A stretch of DNA of 24,769 nucleotides from Chloroflexota bacterium (GTDB lineage: Bacteria; Chloroflexota; Ktedonobacteria; Ktedonobacterales; Ktedonobacteraceae), in the NCBI GenBank assembly GCA_902812455.1, contig CADDZH010000078.1, positions 1 through 24,769 of the forward strand, given 5' to 3'. Position numbers and translations under genes: made by a program. Shown here piece by piece: positions 14,678 to 22,455 of this stretch (its first letter is position 1; each line of letters opens with the position of its first letter). A model generated the notes under the pieces. The model worked only from the letters and a program-made list of their open reading frames with translations, made no database searches and was not told where the DNA came from.

Positions 14678-15735
14678 TATGCAAGCTCTATTGAAATCGA
14701 AGCGCTTGCCGTTAACGAGATATCCAGGCAGGTTTTCCAGAGTTCGGCTCCATCGCCGGCTCGCACTGCATAGACACAGCCATCGCTGGCTCCTACATAC
14801 ACAGAGCCGGTGCCCACCACCGGTGAAGACAGCACATTGCCTCCTGTTTTCTTTTGCCACAGTATGGTTCCCTTGCTGGCTTCTAAGGCCATAAGTAATC
14901 CACCACTAATGCCAACGTAGATCATAGTCTTGCTGGCAGCGGCTGTGGTAGGTTGCCCTGCTCCAAGTTGGCGCTGCCATTGTAAGGAACCATCATCGCT
15001 TCGCAGCGAGCAGAGAAGCGCTTCCTGTTCAAAGCGAGAGAAACTGATGTAGATCATACCATCCCCCTTGAGCGGAGGTGAGCAGAGCTGGCCATCCATC
15101 TCGTGCTGCCAGATGACAGCACCATCATGAGCATGAAGGGCCAGGCAGCTAGAGTGAGTACTGATGTACATGACGTCATCGACGACAACGAGGGGAAACG
15201 TGGTTGAATCGCTGATCGGGAATTTCCCAAGAAGATGGCCATCTTTTGCCTGTAGAGCATAGACGAAGGGTACCAGTGGGTGATTGACTGCTGGAGCAAT
15301 GTACACAACCTCATTGGCGATGGTCGGAGGAGCAAAAAGGATCGGCCCCAGGAAGGAAGGTACGCCAGCACCCAGGTCTATGCTATAGTGCCAGAGGAGC
15401 GTGCCATCAGCGGCTTGCAGCGCGTAGATCGTTCCTTCTACCGTCCCTGCATAGACGATTGCATCGATGACGGTAGGGGAACCGGCAAGGCGATCCTCTA
15501 CCCTGTAGCTCCAGAGCAAAGCGCCATCGCTCGCTCTCAGTGCTTGAATCGTGTGTTCCGGGCCGTTGTTCACATTGATGTAGAGCATATCATTCACTAC
15601 CGTAGGGCTGGTAACTCCGGATAGCGGATAACGCTGGCGCACTGTGCCATTGCTCGCTTCGAGAACGTAAATGCTTCCCTGAGCAGCGTAGATCGTGTTT
15701 ATATTAAGAGTGAGGTCTGGAGGTAGAGCCTGCAT
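14677..15735 (-). CDS. PQQ-type beta-propeller repeat protein
   Basis: A protein of 352 residues made almost wholly of propeller blades of the PQQ-like type. The signature V/I-Y-A-L-x-A-x-D-G-x-x-L-W recurs about seven times (for example YALQAADGTLLWHY near 105, YALQAKDGHLLGKF near 165 and LMALEASKGTILWQ near 300). It lacks a signal peptide and the catalytic residues of quinoprotein dehydrogenases, so a binding or scaffold role is more likely than enzymatic activity; it appears cytoplasmic. The ATG follows AAGGAGA at seven bases. The last blade is short and ends abruptly in a Ser/Ala-rich tail, and a coding-like frame continues past the stop, so the C-terminus may have been altered. Upstream is a gap leading to the RHS remnant. 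Confidence 0.85.
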   Translation of the reverse strand: MQALPPDLTLNINTIYAAQGSIYVLEASNGTVRQRYPLSGVTSPTVVNDMLYINVNNGPEHTIQALRASDGALLWSYRVEDRLAGSPTVIDAIVYAGTVEGTIYALQAADGTLLWHYSIDLGAGVPSFLGPILFAPPTIANEVVYIAPAVNHPLVPFVYALQAKDGHLLGKFPISDSTTFPLVVVDDVMYISTHSSCLALHAHDGAVIWQHEMDGQLCSPPLKGDGMIYISFSRFEQEALLCSLRSDDGSLQWQRQLGAGQPTTAAASKTMIYVGISGGLLMALEASKGTILWQKKTGGNVLSSPVVGTGSVYVGASDGCVYAVRAGDGAELWKTCLDISLTASASISIELA

Positions 15736-16027
15736 ACTATGATCTCCTTCTGTTAACTGTAGTAGTCTTCCTCAGAGCATACCATATGAGGAGCCATTCT
15801 CACAGGAGCCATCCTTAAAGAGACGAACTTTATTCAAGCAGACATTACTAATGCGAAGCACTGAACAGCTCACACTGCTATACTAGAAGCATGCGGTAAG
15901 GGTAAGCCTTTGCAGAAGCAAACAACAGGAGTTTCCACCGGAATTGACCTCTGCTCGCAACTCAAACAGTCCAGGAAGCCAACGGAAACTGGGCAATGAG
16001 AAATGGCTTCTCTGAGCTTTACAGAGA
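15736..16027. other. Spacer without recognisable gene
   Basis: 292 bases between the propeller gene and the RHS scar. I see no ORF with coding character. On the minus strand a direct repeat ATGGCTCCT occurs twice, about 15 bases apart, some 60-75 bases before the propeller start codon, with no convincing promoter boxes. Confidence 0.5.
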
Positions 16028-16062
16028 GTCTCTGACACCGAGTCGTTGTATTGCCCCGTGAA

Positions 16063-16102
16063 GCCTTTGTTCGTGTACTGGCGCCTTTGTTCGTGTACTG
16101 GC
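16063..16102. repeat. 20-base tandem duplication in the RHS scar
   Basis: GCCTTTGTTCGTGTACTGGC occurs twice in direct succession. Intact RHS cores here have the corresponding sequence once. Twenty bases is not a multiple of three, so the frame is lost. Confidence 0.95.
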
Positions 16103-16160
16103 TGATGGCATTGCCGCTGCTGGTGCGCTGGACACCATAGGGCGCACAGAGCTGCTCACC

Positions 16161-16187
16161 GTAGGGGCTGTGGCTTGCCCCTGCCCG
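16161..16187 (-). repeat. Hairpin-type repeat inserted in the RHS scar
   Basis: The segment has outer arms GGGC and GCCC and ends in CTAC on the minus strand, and shares GGGGCAAG with the element inside guaA. The intact RHS cores have 13 unrelated bases here instead of about 32. Confidence 0.55.
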
Positions 16188-16432
16188 TCGCGCTGCCGGC
16201 GGTGTTGCTGAAGACCCCCAGGATGCTGCCCAGGCCGTCCGTCAGGAAGAAGTTGGTAGAGAGCGTGCCCAGGCCGGTCAGTTCGCCAATGAGATGCCCG
16301 GCGAGCATATAGTAATGCGTGCTGCTGGTGAGCGTGCCCGAGCCGGTATAGGTGTATTCTTCCAGGCCAAAGGGGTAGACCGTGACGCTGGTGGTCGAGC
16401 CAATGGTGGTACGGCGATTATTGATAACTCAC

Positions 16433-16448
16433 GCTGCTCATGAGCAGC
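16433..16448. repeat. Perfect 16-base palindrome after the last immunity-like gene
   Basis: GCTGCTCATGAGCAGC, 13 bases beyond the stop codon at 16462. There is no T-run on either side, so an intrinsic terminator is unlikely; it may be a binding or recombination site. Confidence 0.4.
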
Positions 16449-16461
16449 ACAATCTGGCATC

Positions 16462-17190
16462 CTACTGTTGGTGAATCACGCGCACGAAGTTTTCGTAGGT
16501 ATGCTCATTGAGCAAAGCAATAAACTCCTCTAGCGCCTCTTGATTGAAGGTCACAACTCCCACCCCATGCGTTTGCGCAAACGAGCTAAAGGCCTTAAAA
16601 GCCGGATCATTAAGTAGCCTCCTCTCGAAGGAATCGTAGGCTAGTGTTGTCACTTGGTTTCTTTCATACTGAGCAGACCACTGAGGAAATTTGAAGACGC
16701 TGATCTTCTCCTCGCTTTGCACTCCTTGATCCGGATAATAACGGTAGCTACTTCCTTTATAGTATTGAATCTTCCATTCGGGTAACCGAATATCCCGCAG
16801 TTCCTCAGCGCTCATATGCTTGAAGTGGCTGATCCGTTCGGGTGTTGTTCTCTTCTTTCCCTCCAAGAGAGCTTCGAAGAACTCGATAACTGCCAATAGT
16901 CTGTCTGGATCTAAGCTGAGATAACTGGGCATATCCTGCAATGTTGTTACCTCGTATTCAAACATCTCGTCTTCGATATGCATCATTCGCATATCAAGCA
17001 ACAAGGGATCATTACTTTGAAACCGTAATCCTACTACCTCCCAAACATCTATTACTTGCGGTGAATACACGCCTGCGAAGGTGTAGTAAGTAAATAGCCG
17101 CCCTTCATAATCTGGATTCGCAATGCGAAGAGCTTCTGGGCGGTATCCTATCGCCTCGAATGATTGTAACGTTTCCTTCCCTTGCTGCAT
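16462..17190 (-). CDS. Probable RHS immunity protein, second of a paralogous pair
   Basis: A protein of 242 residues, soluble, no signal peptide; I do not recognise the family. It is a clear paralogue of the preceding gene: both contain YYTF near the N-terminus, a mid-protein YLSL-PD-LA-I-FFE segment, a YRY-PD-V---E-I element, P-WS-QY-RNQ near residue 170, and end in L-EHTYENFV or the like. ATG 17190 has GAGGGG nine bases before it. It follows the first paralogue after 24 bases and the third toxin tail before that, the position where immunity genes sit in RHS loci. Two copies could mean protection against related toxin variants. Role inferred from position only. Confidence 0.75.
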   Translation of the reverse strand: MQQGKETLQSFEAIGYRPEALRIANPDYEGRLFTYYTFAGVYSPQVIDVWEVVGLRFQSNDPLLLDMRMMHIEDEMFEYEVTTLQDMPSYLSLDPDRLLAVIEFFEALLEGKKRTTPERISHFKHMSAEELRDIRLPEWKIQYYKGSSYRYYPDQGVQSEEKISVFKFPQWSAQYERNQVTTLAYDSFERRLLNDPAFKAFSSFAQTHGVGVVTFNQEALEEFIALLNEHTYENFVRVIHQQ

Positions 17191-17214
17191 GAGCCTTTGC
17201 CCCTCGATCTCTCA

Positions 17215-17910
17215 TTACTCGAACATACTTATAAATCTTTCATAGGTACGCTGTTTCATCAAATCAATCAAGGCTTCTAATGCTGGTTGATCAAGCGTAA
17301 TACTCCCTACTCCAGGCTTGTCAAACGGATCAAAAGTTGGATCAGCTAGCTGCTCACTACGAAAAGTCATTAAGGTCAGTGCCGCTCGTTGATTCCTTCC
17401 ATATTGGGATGACCAATATGGTAGTACAAGTAGTGCGATTTCTTCATCCTGCGGCACCCTCTCATCAGGTAGGTATCTGTAGCAATGACCAACCCAGCGT
17501 GTAATCCAGTATGACTTTAGATGCATCTGTGCTAAGTCCTCTGTGTCCAGAAGAGCAAAATATTCTCTTGCTCTAGGAATGCTCAAGGATTGGCTCTCTA
17601 CTATCGCTTCTTCAAAAAACTGGATCAGGGCCAAAAACTCATCTGGATTGAGGCTCAGGTAGCTTCGAGCATCCCTAAGAGCCTGAAAATCTGGTGCTTC
17701 CAATTCGCTTTCTTCTATATGAAAAAGCCTCAACTTACTAAGTACAGTAGGCGTTTGTCTGTGACAAACGCCCACGATATTCCAGGAGTCGCGATAAGTA
17801 TTCTCCCCATCACGATCTTTCACAAAAGTGTAGTATATAAACTCGGTCCCTGTATTATCTAAGTTCGTAATGTTGAAGTTCGCTGGATTACACGGTTTCA
17901 AAGTTACCAA
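17215..17910 (-). CDS. Probable RHS immunity protein, first of a paralogous pair
   Basis: A protein of 231 residues if it starts at TTG 17910, chosen because AAGGAGGGG (17919-17927) lies eight bases before it. The longer open frame from 17985 would overlap the toxin gene and lacks a ribosome site. Soluble, no known family. It shares with the next gene the segments YYTF, YLSLNPDEFLALIQFFEE, YRYLPDERV, P-WSSQYGRNQ and a C-terminal LMKQRTYERF. It begins 44 bases after the stop of the third RHS toxin tail, so it is the best candidate for its cognate immunity. The mechanism is unknown. Confidence 0.75.
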   Translation of the reverse strand: MVTLKPCNPANFNITNLDNTGTEFIYYTFVKDRDGENTYRDSWNIVGVCHRQTPTVLSKLRLFHIEESELEAPDFQALRDARSYLSLNPDEFLALIQFFEEAIVESQSLSIPRAREYFALLDTEDLAQMHLKSYWITRWVGHCYRYLPDERVPQDEEIALLVLPYWSSQYGRNQRAALTLMTFRSEQLADPTFDPFDKPGVGSITLDQPALEALIDLMKQRTYERFISMFE

Positions 17911-17954
17911 ATTTCTTTCCCCTCCTTGATATCTCTCTGCTCTTCTATACTTGA

Positions 17955-19025
17955 TCAAGAGCGCAAGAGAATACTGATGCCCCAATTTGGTGTATCAAAG
18001 TGCCATCGTCTTGAGTATATCTCTTCCTCCCTTGCCCATTCAACCGGAATCTCACTTACACCCGCCTGTTGAAAAGTATATAACCTTCGGTTGTCAAGTG
18101 AATATACCTGACCATTTTCAAGGTTAATGGGATCTCCAGAATACCTACTAAGCGAACCTGGACCGGTCATAGGACCCCATTCATTCATCTCAGGAGTCTT
18201 AATAAAGACCTTGATCGGCGCAAAATCGTCAACTGTTAAGGCACCATTTTGTAATGCCTCAATATTACCCTCTACTGTATACGTCCCGATAACGTTGCCT
18301 CCTGCATCCTTAATCACCCCCCGATTACTTATCTCTTTCTGAGTAAAACGGATATCGTTCGGGTTCATCCTGGCCGGGTTACTGTTCGTCTCAGGACTGG
18401 GAGGAGGATTGGTGTCAGTTGTACTCGTATCAGTCGTGGTCGTCGTGGGGGTGGTATCGGCTTCAAGCGCCTTTTCCTCCTCGGCCTGCCACTCGTGCAG
18501 CTTCAATTGGGCAATCTGGCCGCCTTCCACCTGCATAGTGGTGAAGATGTCTTCTTCCTCCGCGATCTGCTCTGGCGTCAAGCCTTCCTGCTCTAATTGC
18601 GTCTCATCCGTAATTTCGGATTGCAGGATCGCCAACTCCACCTGCATGGTCTCTTGGTCCGCGGCAGGATCATCTCCTTCCCCAACGAAGATACCGGCGC
18701 CAACCTCATTAAATATATTCCCTTGGGTGATTTTACAGCCGCAGCTTGTGGACCCACCATTCCAGGAGCCGCCTCCATAGGCACCGCTGAAGCCTCCGCT
18801 GCCGGTGCCTCCACCACCGGTGTAGCCACTACTGCCGCCCCCACCGGATTCACACTGATAGCAAGCATACATCCCTCCGCTGGGATCACTCCACGTTTCA
18901 GGATTCCCTCCCACATAACCATACGGGTTCAGGCCGGCTGGATTGCCTTCCATGCTATCGGCTGATAGGAACACCCCAGCGACCGGGTCGTAGTAGCGGG
19001 AGGTGTAATAATCGAGGCCTGACAC
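17955..19025 (-). CDS. Orphan RHS-core fragment with C-terminal toxin (copy C)
   Basis: 356 codons from an internal GTG, with the frame open further back to about 19190. Residues 1-50 are the end of an RHS core (SGLDYYTSRYYDPVAGVFLS, then NPYGYVGGNPET and SDPSG). A Gly/Ser-rich linker with Cys pairs (55-95) and an acidic, Thr-rich stretch (100-215) follow. The last about 135 residues form a separate domain, starting near MNPNDIRFTQKEISNRG (220) and holding YSLDNRRLYTFQQAGVSEIP (near 307-326). The DNRRL motif recalls ParB/sulfiredoxin-fold domains seen in some polymorphic toxins; this is inference from memory. No start region or promoter was seen, so it is probably silent unless joined to the main RHS gene. 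Two immunity-like genes follow. Confidence 0.75.
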   Translation of the reverse strand: MSGLDYYTSRYYDPVAGVFLSADSMEGNPAGLNPYGYVGGNPETWSDPSGGMYACYQCESGGGGSSGYTGGGGTGSGGFSGAYGGGSWNGGSTSCGCKITQGNIFNEVGAGIFVGEGDDPAADQETMQVELAILQSEITDETQLEQEGLTPEQIAEEEDIFTTMQVEGGQIAQLKLHEWQAEEEKALEADTTPTTTTTDTSTTDTNPPPSPETNSNPARMNPNDIRFTQKEISNRGVIKDAGGNVIGTYTVEGNIEALQNGALTVDDFAPIKVFIKTPEMNEWGPMTGPGSLSRYSGDPINLENGQVYSLDNRRLYTFQQAGVSEIPVEWAREEEIYSRRWHFDTPNWGISILLRS

Positions 19026-19189
19026 ACTGTCGTTGTACTGGCCCGTGAAGCCTTTGTTGGTGTACTGCGTGATGGCATTGCCACTGCTGGTGCGCTGGAC
19101 GCCGTAGGGCGCGAAGAGTTGCTCTGAGAGCAGCGCCGCGCTGCCGGCCGTGTTGCTGAAGACCCCCAGGATGCTGCCTAAGCCATAAT
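19026..19189 (-). pseudogene. 5' part of RHS core copy C, no start codon
   Basis: Same frame as the CDS that continues downstream. It reads GLGSILGVFSNTAGSAALL, then EQLFAPYGVQRTSSGN and FTGQYNDSV, nearly the same as the main RHS core. Homology begins at about 19189, within ten bases of the stop codon of the propeller-lipoprotein gene (19197). Confidence 0.85.
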
Positions 19190-19196
19190 GAAGCCT

Positions 19197-20156
19197 TTAG
19201 GGCTCGATTCTTTTTGCTTTCAAGATCGATTCGATATCCAGCGACATCAACGAATTATCTGACACCCTTCCAACGATAAGCTGCTTCCCATTTGGCGACC
19301 AGGCTGGAAAATCCAGTTGCCCATCAGTCGTCGAAGAAGTAATCTTGACCTGCTTGCCTGAGCCATCGGTTGCCAGGAGGAACAAGTAGTCTTCGCCTGT
19401 ATATGAGCCGTGCCGGCAGACAATCCAGCGCCCTGACGGAGACCAGGTAATGCTATCGCCTGGCGACGTTCCCGGCGTTAACACGCGCAACCTGGTCATA
19501 GTTAGTTGGCTTGGAGTCTGCTGCTTGACCTGGTACAAGATGATTGTCCCATTCCGCTGCACCACGGCCAACTTGGTGCCATCCGGCGACCAGGCTAAGC
19601 TTTGGGCATTTCCTTGGAGTGGTGCGAGTAAGTTGTGACCTGCGAGATCAGAAAGATAGAGCATCGTCACTACACCATTTCCTGGCTCAGACTCAGCTAT
19701 TGTTGCTAGCCAGTAGTGATGAGGGTTCCACTGCATATCGTAAACAGTCGTTCCAGGGACAATCGGAAAAGGTATTTGCCTCTGTTTCTCTATACGCCCT
19801 TGCTGGTTGAGTGTTATCACCTGCAACAAGGGAGGGTTATTACCCCAGAAGCAACTCAGCTGTCCATCAGGCAGCCATGCTACTTCCCTAACAACGCTGA
19901 ACGGACCACAGCCCGTATTCAGAGTATTGATAACCTGGCCGGTTGAGCTAAAAAGCTGGATAGTATTGCTATTGAAAACTGGAGCGGCGAACCATTGTCC
20001 ATTGGGCGACCATTCCCCTCCATTATAATTCTTCCCATCGTGCGAAAAGGGTGTGAGATAACTCGACGATGATGCACCACAGCTAGCACATATTTCTATC
20101 ACCAGCAATAGGACTGCAAGTAGTCCTATCTCAACTCGATGGCACTGACTTCGCAT
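19197..20156 (-). CDS. Lipoprotein-like beta-propeller protein, possible immunity to toxin copy B
   Basis: A protein of 319 residues. A signal peptide with hydrophobic core IGLLAVLLLVIEICASC is followed by GASSSS, so Cys in CASC is a probable (not ideal) lipidation site. The rest is a TolB/WD40-like propeller: blades with WSPNGQW, WLPDGQ, WSPDGTKLAV, WSPSGRWIV and WSPNGKQLIV. ATG 20156 is preferred over 20186 because AAGGAGAAG lies between them. The gene starts 48 bases after the toxin tail of copy B and ends just before the next RHS core, the usual place of an immunity gene. A surface lipoprotein would be an unusual immunity protein but would fit a toxin acting outside or in the membrane. 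It may also be an ordinary lipoprotein caught in the array. Confidence 0.8.
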   Translation of the reverse strand: MRSQCHRVEIGLLAVLLLVIEICASCGASSSSYLTPFSHDGKNYNGGEWSPNGQWFAAPVFNSNTIQLFSSTGQVINTLNTGCGPFSVVREVAWLPDGQLSCFWGNNPPLLQVITLNQQGRIEKQRQIPFPIVPGTTVYDMQWNPHHYWLATIAESEPGNGVVTMLYLSDLAGHNLLAPLQGNAQSLAWSPDGTKLAVVQRNGTIILYQVKQQTPSQLTMTRLRVLTPGTSPGDSITWSPSGRWIVCRHGSYTGEDYLFLLATDGSGKQVKITSSTTDGQLDFPAWSPNGKQLIVGRVSDNSLMSLDIESILKAKRIEP

Positions 20157-20204
20157 TGGTATTCTCTTCTCCTTGCAGAAAAGCATCCTCGAAAAGAAAG
20201 CTTT

Positions 20205-21590
20205 TCAGATTGGTACTGTTACTGTTAGTACAAATTCCGTAACGCCAAACAACGCACCTAATCCACCACCGATTACAAAGCCTGCCGTTTCTACTGTAGC
20301 CGCTTGCTTCGCAAACGACTCGATATCTGCTGTGTCATTATACTGTTGCGGGTAGAAGATGTTACTCAACGTTCCTGTGGTCCCATTCTTAGGGCTAAAC
20401 AGATTACTGGCCAGCGTCGTGGGATCGCTCTCTGAAAGAAACTGAATGTCATTGATCACATTCAAGGCCTCGTTAATGAAATGCTGTTCTGTCCAGCTTT
20501 CCTTTGCATAGAGTCCATTGGCACGCGCCTGCTGATCTCCTGTCAGAATACTCGCATTGTGCGCTTCCCACCAGCTATTATTAGTGGGATGGTTCATGAA
20601 AGCCAACCAGTTCGCGACTCTGCCATTTTGAGCGGTATATCCGTTCAGGAAATCGAAGGCTGCCATCAACTGATCCTCAATTAATTGGAAGTCTACGCTC
20701 TGCCAATATGGTGATAGCAACAACCGCTTGCTCTTCAGGAGAAACTCGGCGAAAGCAATCTCTGCATTCCCCCACCCTGGAGCAAACTCCTGATAGAAAT
20801 CCTGCAAGAATAATATACGATCTACGGGATTGTTATGGAGATCACTCATGGTGAAGGTATGGGTTCCAGATCCTTGAGGGAGGGTAACTGAACATGTATT
20901 GACATTGCAGGGATTAGGCGGGGGACTGCCGTAGCCATAGCCCGCGCTGTTAGCACTGTTACAGGTGCCAAGCTGGACACAGGAGGGAGGTGGTCCACCA
21001 TTGCCGCCAGGAGGCGGGGCAAAATACTGCCCGGTGGGATCCGTTTTGGTCTCGGGATTGCCGCCCACATACGCATAAGGATTCTCTCCTTGCCGGTTTC
21101 CTTGCTTCTTGTCAGCCGACAAAAACACGCCCGCCACCGGATCATAGTAGCGGGAGGTATAATAATCCAGCCCCGAGACCGAGTCGCTGTACTGCCCCGT
21201 GAAGCCTTTGTTCGTATATTGGCTGAAGGCATTGCCACTGCCGGTGCGCTGGACACCATAGGGGGCGAAGAGCTGCTCTGAGAGCAGGCTGGCGCTGCCA
21301 GCGGTATTGCTGAAGACCCCCAGGATGCTGCCCAGGCCGTCCGTCAGGAAGAAGTTGGTAGAGAGCGTGCCCAGGCCGGTCAGTTCGCCAATGAGATGCC
21401 CGGCCAGGCTGTAATAGTGCGTGCTGCCGGTGAGGGTACCAGAGCCATCGTAGGTGTATTCTTCCAGGCCAAAGGGGTAGACCGTCACGCTGGTGGTTGA
21501 GCCAATGGTGGTGCGCTGCAAGGTGCGGTTGCCAGCGGCATCATAGGCATACCAGGCCTGGTTGGTGTTGGGAATCTGCCACTCCACCAT
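20205..21590 (-). CDS. Orphan RHS-core fragment with C-terminal toxin (copy B)
   Basis: 461 codons from an internal ATG; the frame is open upstream to about 21970. Residues 1-187 are RHS core (YAYDAAGNRT, LTDGLGSILGVFSNTAGSA, GLDYYTSRYYDPVAGVFLSA, ending DPTG at 184-187). A Pro/Gly-rich linker (189-225), shared with the main RHS gene, follows. The tail (about 226-461) is a mostly helical domain with NNSWWEAHNASILTGDQQAR near 345-365, and a hydrophobic Gly-rich segment near the end (FVIGGGLGALFGVTEFVLTV). I do not recognise a toxin family; the end segment may insert in membranes. It lacks a promoter and secretion part, so it is probably a silent cassette. A lipoprotein-like gene follows. Confidence 0.75.
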   Translation of the reverse strand: MVEWQIPNTNQAWYAYDAAGNRTLQRTTIGSTTSVTVYPFGLEEYTYDGSGTLTGSTHYYSLAGHLIGELTGLGTLSTNFFLTDGLGSILGVFSNTAGSASLLSEQLFAPYGVQRTGSGNAFSQYTNKGFTGQYSDSVSGLDYYTSRYYDPVAGVFLSADKKQGNRQGENPYAYVGGNPETKTDPTGQYFAPPPGGNGGPPPSCVQLGTCNSANSAGYGYGSPPPNPCNVNTCSVTLPQGSGTHTFTMSDLHNNPVDRILFLQDFYQEFAPGWGNAEIAFAEFLLKSKRLLLSPYWQSVDFQLIEDQLMAAFDFLNGYTAQNGRVANWLAFMNHPTNNSWWEAHNASILTGDQQARANGLYAKESWTEQHFINEALNVINDIQFLSESDPTTLASNLFSPKNGTTGTLSNIFYPQQYNDTADIESFAKQAATVETAGFVIGGGLGALFGVTEFVLTVTVPI

Positions 21591-21955
21591 CTCATCGAGC
21601 TGGTTGTAGGAAAGGGTGGCGGTCTGGTTGTTGTAGGTGCGACTGGTGGCGTTGCCCCAACTGTCGTAGCTCGTGGCGTAGCTGGCGCTGCCGGGACTCG
21701 AGCAGGTGGCCCCGAGCGGGTAGATGCCTTTGAGTTGATGCGGTGTGCTGCTTGTGCAATAGAGGTACTGCTGGTTGCTCCCGCTGCCTGCGAGTGGTCC
21801 CTGCCAGAGCTGGCCCAGGTGGGTGTAGACAAAGCTGCTGCTGTAGCTGCCACCGGGGAAGCCACTCGTGAGCGTCCCGTTGCCATAGGTGCCATTGCCC
21901 GCTGCTGGTTGGGTGCCACTGTTGCCGGCCCACAGGAGCCGGTTGCTCTGGAGGG
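21591..21955 (-). pseudogene. 5' part of RHS core copy B, no start codon
   Basis: In frame with the downstream ORF and nearly identical to the main RHS core (NRLLWAGNSGTQPAAGNGTY, then SFVYTHLGQLWQGPLAGSG and SSPGSASYATSYDSWGN). A TGA at about 21971-21973 closes the frame upstream. Homology begins about 25 bases after the stop of the preceding immunity-like gene (21980). Confidence 0.85.
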
Positions 21956-21979
21956 CCGCAAAGGTATCCTCTCAGCGGG

Positions 21980-22408
21980 CTATGGACTATTCGGACTGGA
22001 CAGACCAGTGCGGGGATTGAATGCTTTGGGTGTCTTTCTTATCCCGCCGAACTTGACCTCTCCATTTCTCACCATTGCCCATAATTGCCTGCCATCAGGT
22101 AAAATACGGGCATACCAATCATCGCCCCAGCTATCTCTTCCCAGATAGTTCTGCTGATCGGCTACCAATGCCTCTATCATCTGACGATTCTCTGGCGTAT
22201 CAGGGAAAAGGATCTTCTGTACGCTCCTCATCCAATCACTCCATAAAGCCGGGTCCGCCGTCCAGCGTTCTCCAGATACCGGGTCTCGCCAGGCTAAGTC
22301 TAAGCCACTCAGTAAATTTCCGATATCCTCTGAGTTGGTAAGGTGATACCAGTTCTCAAGGAATTGCACCATCGCATCAAAGGCCTGCCTGATTGTAAGG
22401 GACTCCAC
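21980..22408 (-). CDS. Probable immunity protein of the main RHS toxin, fused to a toxin-like C-terminal half
   Basis: A protein of 142 residues. The first 70 (TIRQAFDAMVQFLENWYHLT, then DPALWSDWMRSVQKIL) look like a small helical immunity protein. The second half, from DTPENRQ near 73, aligns with the end of the toxin encoded just upstream: NRQ-I, NY-G-D--G-D-Y, LPDG-Q-W--VRN, GI and P occur in the same order, about 27 identities in 62 positions by eye. The toxin's HIFRNQPGH segment just before this region is absent. So this looks like an immunity gene joined to the tail of a related toxin, perhaps by deletion between cassettes. GTG 22408 has GGAGG nine bases before it; the gap after the toxin stop is 47 bases. 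Confidence 0.75.
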   Translation of the reverse strand: MESLTIRQAFDAMVQFLENWYHLTNSEDIGNLLSGLDLAWRDPVSGERWTADPALWSDWMRSVQKILFPDTPENRQMIEALVADQQNYLGRDSWGDDWYARILPDGRQLWAMVRNGEVKFGGIRKTPKAFNPRTGLSSPNSP

Positions 22409-22455
22409 CTTTTTCTACCTCCAATTATGATACCTTTATCGTGCCTTTATGCTAG

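Larger units (their letters stand above)
16028..16413 (-). pseudogene. RHS core scar (copy D) without a toxin tail
   Basis: Read on the minus strand, this matches the other RHS cores in the window from the STTSVTVYPFGLEEYTY region through LTDGLGSILGVFSNTAGSA to FTGQYNDSVS, where homology stops abruptly and unrelated sequence with an early stop follows. It is broken by a 20-base tandem duplication (16063-16102), which shifts the frame, and by a repeat-like insertion (16161-16187), which replaces the SEQLF coding part. It has no start codon, no toxin domain and no immunity gene. It begins about 47 bases after the stop of the last immunity-like gene, so it is best seen as the dead end of the cassette array. 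Confidence 0.85.
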
